DNA of 5,420 nt, taken from assembly GCA_050012355.1 (NCBI GenBank), contig JBEKHI010000594.1, positions 1 through 5,420 of the forward strand, read 5' to 3'. Position 1 is the first letter of the stretch. Each line of letters begins with the position of its first letter. The notes under the pieces are model-generated. The model saw nothing but the letters and a program-made list of their open reading frames with translations. It did no database searches and was not told the DNA's origin. Of the stretch, positions 1 to 5,043 are shown one piece after another. The stretch is from JBEKHI01 sp050012355. GTDB lineage: Bacteria > Actinomycetota > Actinomycetes > Streptosporangiales > Streptosporangiaceae. The position numbers and the translations under genes are program-made.

Positions 1-458
1 ACGACGTGGCGGGCAACAACGAGGGGATCTTCCTGCTTGCCGCCACCAACCACCCCTGGGACGTGGACAGCGCGCTGCGCAGGCCGGGGCGTTTCGACCG
101 GACGCTGCTGGTGCTGCCGCCGGACGCGGCCGCCCGGGAGGGGGTGTTCCGCTACCACCTGAAGGAGCGGCCCGTCGCCGGCATCGACCTGGCCAAGCTG
201 GCCAAGCTGACCGACGGGTACTCCGGCGCCGACATCGCACACGTCTGCGAGACGGCCGCCGAGCGGGCCCTGATGGACTCGGTCCGCACCGGTGAGCCGC
301 GGATGATCGGCAACGGCGACCTGGAGGCATCGATCGCCGAGGTGAAGCCGTCGCTTGGCGCCTGGTTCGACACCGCACGCAACGTGGCGTTGTTCGCCAA
401 CGAGGGCGGCAGCTACGACGACCTGGCCTCCTACCTCCGCAAGCGCCGCCTGCTTTGA
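1..458 (+). CDS. AAA+ ATPase, C-terminal fragment (5' end outside window)
   Basis: This is the C-terminal part of a classical-clade AAA+ ATPase (FtsH/CDC48/Vps4-like). Such proteins use ATP hydrolysis in ring oligomers to remodel or unfold partner proteins. The frame is open to the left edge, and the GTG at 6 is not a credible start because it lies just before sensor 1. Counting from that codon, I see the sensor-1 block LLAATN (N15), the second region of homology LRRPGRFDR with two candidate arginine fingers (R29, R32), and the helical-lid motif GYSGADI (71-77). The tail KPSLGAWFDTARN recalls Vps4-like ATPases. Walker A and B lie outside the window. The last codons are CTG CTT TGA, and the TTGA belongs to the predicted end of the adjacent IS605-type element. 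The natural stop has therefore probably been replaced, with little change in protein length. The exact substrate cannot be told from this fragment. Confidence 0.88.
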   Translation, partial: DVAGNNEGIFLLAATNHPWDVDSALRRPGRFDRTLLVLPPDAAAREGVFRYHLKERPVAGIDLAKLAKLTDGYSGADIAHVCETAAERALMDSVRTGEPRMIGNGDLEASIAEVKPSLGAWFDTARNVALFANEGGSYDDLASYLRKRRLL

Positions 459-490
459 CATCCTCCCTCGCCTGAGGGCGGGGGATTCCA
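455..490 (-). other. Right end (RE) of the IS605-type element with terminal hairpin
   Basis: On the + strand, CCCTCGCC (465-472) and GGCGGGGG (477-484) pair around the loop TGAG, giving an 8-bp stem with one G-T pair. On the minus strand the region reads GAATCCCCCGCC...GGAGGATGTCAA. This is a familiar right-end sequence after tnpB in actinobacterial IS605/IS1341-type elements. Such hairpins are the binding and recognition structure for Y1 transposases, and the terminal TCAA resembles known right-end cleavage motifs. The exact boundary near 455 is inferred. The hairpin could also act as a terminator, but there is no U-tract on either side. Confidence 0.7.
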
Positions 491-600
491 GCTACTACGC
501 CGATTGGAGCAGCAGGTGAGGTTCGCGGTTCACCGGCCGGGCAGCCCCGTCGCCTCCCCGCGCAGTCACGGCGTGCCCCGCCGCGATGTTGATGGCCGCG
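455..600 (-). ncRNA. Predicted omega-RNA (TnpB guide RNA) region, approximate 5' limit
   Basis: In IS605-type systems such as ISDra2, the guide RNA (omega-RNA/reRNA) is made from the 3' end of tnpB plus the right end, and its guide is the flanking host DNA. The equivalent region here lies on the minus strand from inside the last tnpB codons to the hairpin at 465-484. The guide would begin next to 455 and read AGCAGGCGGCGCTTGCGGAG, the complement of the last codons of the ATPase gene. The region is intact although the nuclease gene is split. The limit at 600 is approximate, and no promoter or processing site can be seen. Confidence 0.42.
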
Positions 601-803
601 TTCACGTCAGCGTGGCAGGCGAAACCGCAGGCAGTGCACCGGAACACGGCTTGGCTCTCACGCGAGCCCCGGTCCGCCTGCCCGCACGCCGAGCACCGCT
701 GGCTCGTGAACGCGGGATTGATCTTCTCCACCCGGCCCGGGGCCTTGTCCTCCAGCCGGCGCACCAGCAGGCCCCACCCCGACCCCAGGATGGCCCGGTT
801 CAT
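495..803 (-). pseudogene. tnpB: IS605-type TnpB, C-terminal fragment (zinc ribbon and RuvC-III)
   Basis: This is the last third of an IS605-family TnpB, the RNA-guided DNA endonuclease ancestral to Cas12. From the ATG at 803-801 I see AILGSGWG, then the zinc ribbon CSACG (C37, C40) and CTACG (C56, C59), then CHADVNAAIN with the third RuvC carboxylate (D66). It stops at a TAG (495-497) followed directly by a second in-frame-looking TAG sequence. The fragment lacks RuvC-I and RuvC-II, which lie about 4.2 kb away at 5038-5420. Its ATG is created by the junction: the uninterrupted gene has CTG AAC CGG, and the inserted element's end changes the first base to A. The in-frame sequence upstream, inside the element, hits a TGA at 834-836, and no Shine-Dalgarno sequence precedes the ATG. 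Translation is therefore doubtful, and alone the piece cannot be a nuclease. Confidence 0.9.
797..802. repeat. Left 6-bp core repeat (GGTTCA), attachment junction
   Basis: GGTTCA lies exactly where the IS tnpB reading frame changes to unrelated element sequence. An identical copy in direct orientation is at 5038-5043. The bases next to the repeat differ between the two copies (C before and T after here; A before and G after at the right end), so the shared core is exactly 6 bp. On the minus strand it covers TGAACC, part of the Leu-Asn-Arg codons of TnpB. Confidence 0.8.
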
Positions 804-847
804 TTTTCGGGGGTGATTTGGTGTTTCCGCAGTTCAATGCTGGTTTT

Positions 848-868
848 TGTGTGTCAGGGACGTCATTC
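848..868. repeat. Left subterminal inverted repeat
   Basis: Read inward from the left end, TGTGTGTCAGGGACGTCATTC matches the inward-reading right copy (4959 to 4939) at 17 of 21 positions, including a perfect 10-base run TGTGTGTCAG. The two copies lie at different distances from the core (about 46 bp here, about 79 bp at the right). That fits asymmetric recombinase-arm or accessory-protein sites better than simple terminal repeats. The stop codon of the tnpC-like gene (863-865) lies inside it. Confidence 0.5.
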
Positions 869-1411
869 ACGTCGGCTGGGGCGGCGGTTGAGTTCGGTCA
901 TCAGGTCACGGTTGGTGTCGCGGGCTGCGGCGAGGTCCTCGTGGGCGGTGGCGAGCTGGCGGCGCAGGCTGCTTGACTCGCGGACGAGCTCGGCGTTGCG
1001 GGCGGTTAGTTCGCGCAGCGTCGCGTCACCGGGGGTTAGCTGGGAACTGGCGGCGTGCTGGATCAGCTTGGTCTTGAGCCTGGCGGTCTCTGACCGGAGC
1101 CGCTTGATCTCCTCGCGGGCCAGCAGCAGGTCGGTGAGCAGGCCATCGGCATCGCCGGTGACGTCACGGGACGGATTGGATGGCGGCCTGCTGCGGGCCT
1201 GTTCGACTGCGGTGCGGAGTTCGGGATCGCTGTATAGGAACTGGCGGGAGACCCCGGCCCGGCGGGCGACTAGGTCGAAGGTGACCCGGACGCCGTTGCC
1301 GGTCATCGTCTGCAGGGTATCCAGCACGTCTTGGCGCTTTCGGGCGGCCTGGCTGGTTCGGGCCCGCTGCAGGGCCGCGATGCGACGCTCGGCGGCGAGG
1401 TCAGTGTTCAT
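863..1411 (-). CDS. tnpC: TnpC-like transposition accessory protein (DUF6262-like, HTH plus coiled coil)
   Basis: This 182-aa protein is the third gene of the transposon. Residues about 43-61 (VTFDLVARRAGVSRQFLY) form a helix-turn-helix of the kind typical for this family, followed by the conserved DPELR. Two heptad-rich segments follow, about 92-119 and 131-176, both predicted coiled coils, and the C-terminus is basic. In Tn554 the equivalent gene, tnpC, influences the efficiency and orientation of transposition. DNA binding at the element ends is inferred here. I chose the ATG at 1411-1409 because ATGAACACTGA overlaps the stop of the large recombinase by 11 bp, suggesting translational coupling. 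An earlier start at 1459 would overlap by 59 bp. No Shine-Dalgarno sequence is obvious. The gene ends 60 bp from the left core, leaving no room for cargo. Confidence 0.8.
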   Translation of the reverse strand: MNTDLAAERRIAALQRARTSQAARKRQDVLDTLQTMTGNGVRVTFDLVARRAGVSRQFLYSDPELRTAVEQARSRPPSNPSRDVTGDADGLLTDLLLAREEIKRLRSETARLKTKLIQHAASSQLTPGDATLRELTARNAELVRESSSLRRQLATAHEDLAAARDTNRDLMTELNRRPSRRE

Positions 1412-3792
1412 CGTCGCGCCGGGCTGGTCGCAGGGCTGGGGTGCCGAGGAAGACGGCATGGCTGCGGCGGGCTTGGCGCAGCAAGGTGGCGGCGTCCTCG
1501 ATCGTGATGCGTTCCTGGTCGCTGAGCTGGGCCAGCTGGTCCTCCATCACGGTGATCATCTCGCGGTAGCGGTCGATTTCTTCTTGCTGGGGCAGGGCCC
1601 AGGAGGCAGCGCCCATGGCGATGCCGGCTTCTCGGGAACGGAGAAGCTCATCCAGCCGTGCCCGCAGCTCGGGCAGGTAGGAGACGTTGCTTTCGAAGTG
1701 GCCGCAGCCTGGGCACTGATAGCGGATGGGGCACTGCTGGCCGCCGGCTCTGACGTTGCTGGGTTCCTTGCAAAGCCCGTAGGGGACGGCGACGGCACGC
1801 ATGCCGGCGGTCACGACGGGGTCGATGCTGGCTGTGGTGCGCAGCCGGAGCCCGTCCCGGTCGACGCTGACCTTCTCTACTGCGTGGACCGCCTTGCGCA
1901 GCCGGGGACGGGAGACCTGGTAGTAGCCCTGGGTCGTCATCGGCGAGCCGTGGTCCATGAGTTTCTGGGTGACGTCCAGCGGGGTTCCGGCGTCGGCGAG
2001 CCGTTGCGCGTAGGCATGGCGGAAGGCGTGGGGGTGGATGCGCAGCTGGGGGAAGGCCCGCAGTTCACCGTCGTCGTCGAAGACCTGCCCGGTCAGTCCG
2101 GGGATCTGCGCCGCCCAGGTCTGGAGCCACTTGCGGAGGGTGCTGGCAGGCATCGGCCGGCGCCCGAGCCGGTTCTGCACCTGGGCGGGGAACAAGAATC
2201 CTTCCGCCGGCGGGGTGCCGGGGAACAGGGCGGCGATCTGGCCGGCGAGGTGCTCGATGGAGACGGCCAGCGTCTCGAAGAGGGGGATGCGCCGTTCCAG
2301 GCGGCTGGCCTTGGTGTTGTCGTAGATCAGCCAGGGGCTGCCGTCGTTGTCCCGCCAGACGCAGGTCAGCCGCAGCTTGGTGATCTCGCTGACGCGGCGG
2401 CCGGTGTCGCGGAGCAGCTCGTAGGCCAGATGCTGCATCTGGGGTCCCAGGTGCGCGGCGGGACCGCGCACCTGGTGCTGCCCGAGCAGGTGCAGGTGAT
2501 TATCCAGCTCGGCGATGACCGCTTCGGGGATCGAGCGGCGGCCGACGTCACGCCCGGCGCGGGCGACTTTGACGCCTTCGCCTTTGAGGATGGCGAATCC
2601 CGGCGGGATGTCGTTCAGCAGCCCCAGAGACGCGGCGTCTTGCAGGAAGGACCGGGCGTGGTGGACGCAGGCTTGCAGCGTGCTGCCGGAATACGGTTTG
2701 CCGCCGGGCTGGCGGTGGTTGCGGATCAGGTGGAAGAACCGTTCGATGTCGGCGCGGCCCGCCCTGGCGGGATCGCTGCCCCCGGCCGGCCCCGCGGCCA
2801 GCGCGTCCGACAGCAGCGCGACGTCGGCGATGACCGACTTGAGCCACCCGGCCGTGGTGGTGGGCATCTTGGCATACGCCCACGCTTTAGCGGCCTCCCG
2901 CAGCCATTGCTGGTGAATGCCGGTGAAGTCGAGGGTGCGGCCGCGGGCTCGCCCTTCGTCGGTGTGGTCGAAGACCATCAGGTCCCACACGTCCTTGCGC
3001 CGTTCTTCTTCCGGCGAGGTGAGGTGCCAGCGCAGCCGCCGCTGCGTCCAGGCCAGGAAATCCCGGACCCGCCCGTCGGAAGTGGCGTCGTCAGGCGCGA
3101 CGGCAAGGCAACTGGCGACGTGGCCGTCGCGCATCCACTCGATGACCGCCCGCGGGTGCGATCCCGGCAGCGACCGGTCATGCCGCTGGGCCTGCTGCAG
3201 CCCGAACAGGATCTCGTTCTGGGCGCGTTCACTCACCCCGCCGAACGCAAGTACCCCCACCCGCATGGGCGCCACCGCACGCACCCACCACAACAGGTCG
3301 GCCCCCGGGTGAGTTCGCAGGTAGTAATCGGCGCGGTCGGCATGATGCCTGCACAAGACCAGGCCGTGCTGACGGCGTCCGCGCGAGACGAAACGGCAGT
3401 GCGGAACCTGGCACGGCCCGGGCGCCGGGTGCGGCTTGCCCTCGCGTTCCAGCCGGTCTTTGGTCCACGGGCCGGTGCGGAGCTGTTCTGCGTGGCGGTG
3501 GCACAGGTCACCACTGGCAGCGGGGAGCTGGCAGGAATTGGCTCCGCGGCCCACTGCGCACAACCGTTCCGGCTCGCAGCGGACCTCGCGGGCCCACGTA
3601 GTCGCAGTCGCTGGCCAGGCAGCAGTAGGCGGTGATCCACGGGTCGGCGCGAGGCACCAGCAGGATCCGGTGGACGCCGTCCCAGGCGCCAGGCCGCCAC
3701 GCCGGGTCCAGCAACCCCACGAGCGGGTCGGGCGGATCGGACAGTGCCGATGGTGACGCGACTGCGGCACGCAGGGCCGGTGACCTGCTCAT
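1401..3792 (-). CDS. tnpB: Large tyrosine recombinase, TnpB of Tn554 type (frameshifted copy)
   Basis: This is a tyrosine recombinase of about 795 aa if one frameshift is repaired, with all catalytic residues. Numbering from the in-frame ATG at 3770: R459 (DTGRRVSE), K487 (DNTKASR), H581 and R584 (HAFRH), H607 and nucleophile Y616 (DHGSPMTTQGYY). A C-terminal four-cysteine cluster (C667, C680, C686, C689; GLC...CPIRYQCPGCGHF) is typical of this family, and the N-terminal 145 residues are also Cys/His-rich. The true start is most likely the ATG at 3792-3790, which overlaps the upstream recombinase's stop as ATGA. From there the frame reads MSRSPALRAAVASPSALSDP and on to CCLASDCDYVG, with strong third-position GC. 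It must then shift +1 near 3588-3597 (GGGCCCGCG) to enter the main frame. The first ~60 residues from 3770 have poor codon bias and look like a shadow. The shift may be a mutation, a sequencing error or, less likely, programmed. Confidence 0.82.
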
Positions 3793-4922
3793 GTGGCATC
3801 CGCTTCCCGGCGGCCCGGGTCGATCGCCGCCACGGCGGCCTGCAGGTCCGGCCAGTCGGCATGCGTGTAAATGGCAGTGCTCATCGGCGAAGCGTGCCCG
3901 AGCAGCTCCTGCACGACGTCGCGGTCCACGCCGGCGCGCACCAGCCGGGTGGCGAAGGTATGCCGGCAAGTATGCGGGGTGGCCTTGGTCCCGGCGTCGC
4001 GGGAGAGCCGCTCGAACAGTTCCTCCACGCTGCCGGGTCGCATGGCCGCTCCCAGCGGGGACCGGTAAAGATTGACCAGCACAAACGGGCTGTCCTCGGC
4101 GGCATCTCCCAGAATCCGCCAGCGTTCTTGCTGGTAGTCGGCATACAACCGGGTCAGCGAGGCGCCCACGGGAACGTGGCGGCAGCCCGACTTGGCCAGC
4201 GCGCCGTTCACGTTGTCCTCGCGCCGGACCACATGCAGGTGCGGCCCGGGGATCCGGCAGCCCAGCGGAGCCGAGTCCAGCAGGAAATGCATATCCTGCC
4301 GGTGCAGCCCGCACGCCTCGCCCACCCGCAGCCCGGTCCCGAACAGCAATTCCGCGATGAAACGATCCCTGACCTGGCGCGCCGCGACGATAACGGCAGC
4401 CTGCTGCCCGGCGGTAAGGAACCTCGGCGGCCTGGCCCGCGCCTTCATCCGCAGCACGGACCGGCGCACGATCCGGTTACCGGACTCACCCGGATCAAAG
4501 CCCTCGGGCAGGTGACGCAGGAACCTCGGCTCGGACAGCCGGCCGGCGACCTCGGCGGGCACGCTCCCGTGCAAGGCACAGAACCGCAGGAAACCGCCGA
4601 CCGCAGTCAATCCCAGGTTCACATAGCCAGCTGTCCTCGGCGTGATGTCCGCCCCGCGGCCGCCGCGGTGCAGCCACCGCACCAGATCGGCGAGCTGATC
4701 CAGGGTCGGGCGTCGCCAGTCAACGCCCGAACGCCCGGCCCAGGTCAGGTATGCCGCGACGCGAGAGCCGTACGTCCGGGCGGTCCCGGCAGACCGGCCC
4801 GCCCCGTACTGCAGCCACTTGAGATAGGCACAAGCTTCGGCATGCGGATCGAAGTCCTCGCCGACGACCACGACGATCGACTCACCCGACTCCAGCCGCA
4901 CCTGGCGAGACAGGAATGACAC
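3789..4922 (-). CDS. tnpA: Tyrosine recombinase, TnpA of Tn554 type
   Basis: This is the first gene of the transposon operon, a tyrosine site-specific recombinase with an intact catalytic set. Numbering from the longest possible start at 4970, these are R215 (GTGLRVGEACGL), K260 (ALAKSGCRHVPV), H333 and R336 (HTCRH), H359 (LLGHASPMS) and nucleophile Y368 (AIYTH). Residues about 40-135 form the SAM-like core-binding domain that grips the crossover site. Its size is close to Tn554 TnpA (361 aa). The start is uncertain. GTG at 4922 (VSFLSRQVRLESG) is chosen because the codons upstream look non-coding and contain the inverted repeats. GTG at 4970 and 4901 are alternatives, and none has a clear ribosome-binding site. 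Its stop overlaps the next start as ATGA, indicating coupled translation. It probably acts with the large recombinase at the GGTTCA core. Confidence 0.88.
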   Translation of the reverse strand: MSFLSRQVRLESGESIVVVVGEDFDPHAEACAYLKWLQYGAGRSAGTARTYGSRVAAYLTWAGRSGVDWRRPTLDQLADLVRWLHRGGRGADITPRTAGYVNLGLTAVGGFLRFCALHGSVPAEVAGRLSEPRFLRHLPEGFDPGESGNRIVRRSVLRMKARARPPRFLTAGQQAAVIVAARQVRDRFIAELLFGTGLRVGEACGLHRQDMHFLLDSAPLGCRIPGPHLHVVRREDNVNGALAKSGCRHVPVGASLTRLYADYQQERWRILGDAAEDSPFVLVNLYRSPLGAAMRPGSVEELFERLSRDAGTKATPHTCRHTFATRLVRAGVDRDVVQELLGHASPMSTAIYTHADWPDLQAAVAAIDPGRREADAT

Positions 4923-4930
4923 GCGGGAGA

Positions 4931-4977
4931 ACGTACATGGATGACACCGCTGACACACACCGGGAAACACTGTACGT
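4931..4977. repeat. 7-bp perfect inverted repeat ACGTACA/TGTACGT flanking the right subterminal repeat
   Basis: ACGTACA at 4931-4937 and its exact reverse complement TGTACGT at 4971-4977 are separated by 33 bp, which contain the right subterminal repeat (4939-4959). The inner arm ends 9 bp upstream of the chosen GTG start of the small recombinase. It could be a binding site for the tnpC-like HTH protein or for recombinase, controlling the operon or building the synapse. The evidence is positional only, and a 7-bp pair can arise by chance. Confidence 0.35.
4939..4959. repeat. Right subterminal inverted repeat
   Basis: This is the partner of 848-868 in inverted orientation, with 17 of 21 matches when both are read inward. 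Its inner part (GCGGTGTCATCC on the minus strand, from 4950) also recurs as a near-direct repeat, GCGGTGTCCACC, from 5019 on the minus strand (10 of 12 identical). The right end therefore appears to carry two arm-like sites. Confidence 0.48.
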
Positions 4978-5037
4978 CACAAGAGTTAAACAAATCGTTA
5001 TGGACGTGGTGGACACCGCCTACCCCACCCCGGGAAA
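4971..5037 (-). promoter_or_regulatory. Right end of the transposon, probable promoter region of the recombinase operon
   Basis: This non-coding stretch lies between the core and the recombinase genes and holds the most AT-rich run of the window (about 4981-5002, including GTTAAACAAATCGTTAT). It sits immediately upstream of the operon, so a promoter here is likely on position. No convincing -35/-10 pair with standard spacing can be named. TTGTTT and TACAGT on the minus strand are only 13 bp apart. Next to the core, CCCGGGGTG on the minus strand partly mirrors the left end. Confidence 0.3.
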
Positions 5038-5043
5038 GGTTCA
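5038..5043. repeat. Right 6-bp core repeat (GGTTCA), attachment junction
   Basis: This is the direct copy of 797-802. To its right the IS tnpB frame is intact up to Leu-Asn; to its left the frame continues into unrelated residues (LSRGGVGG). Joining the sequence from 5043 upward with the sequence below 797 through a single core restores tnpB in frame. Confidence 0.8.

Larger units (their letters stand above)
797..5043 (-). mobile_element. Tn554-type transposon (tnpA-tnpB-tnpC, no cargo) inserted in IS605-type tnpB
   Basis: The element is bounded by direct copies of GGTTCA at 797-802 and 5038-5043, so its unit length is 4241 bp including one copy. Outside both copies, the tnpB reading frame continues exactly where it broke off. 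Inside are three overlapping minus-strand genes in the order small tyrosine recombinase, large tyrosine recombinase, small HTH/coiled-coil protein. That is the tnpA-tnpB-tnpC order of Tn554 of Staphylococcus. Tn554-type elements insert site-specifically, without the staggered-cut duplications of DDE transposases, and have asymmetric ends. The GGTTCA repeat is therefore best read as the shared crossover core. No resistance or other passenger gene is present. Confidence 0.85.

Noticed and set aside
465..484. Rho-independent terminator of the ATPase gene
   Set aside because: There is a strong stem but no T-run after it on either strand. Its sequence and position match an IS605-type right end following tnpB.
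821..828. GTGTTTCC shared with 4963-4970 (inverted) as a terminal repeat
   Set aside because: It is only 8 bp, and its spacing to the longer subterminal repeat differs (27 versus 11 bp), so chance is likely.
504..3635. 1043-aa open frame on the + strand
   Set aside because: It is antisense to the recombinase and tnpC-like genes, has low-complexity Gly/Ala/Val/Arg composition, shows no domain, and crosses the element junction at 797. It is an effect of high GC.
3711..3770. ATG at 3770 as the start of the large recombinase
   Set aside because: The first ~60 residues are Trp/Arg/Thr/Cys-rich with poor third-position GC. The other frame from 3792 is protein-like and overlaps the upstream stop as ATGA.
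3744..4919. 391-aa open frame on the + strand
   Set aside because: It is exactly antisense to the small tyrosine recombinase, whose catalytic residues are all present on the minus strand. It has no recognisable motif of its own.
797..5043. Recombinase-in-trio (RIT) element
   Set aside because: Only two of the three proteins are tyrosine recombinases. The third is an HTH/coiled-coil protein with no catalytic residues, which fits the Tn554 pattern instead.
797..5043. Intron-like or intein-like insertion that restores TnpB by splicing
   Set aside because: There is no reverse transcriptase, intein motif or homing endonuclease. The interrupted frame stops on both sides, and the DNA recombinases explain the insertion.
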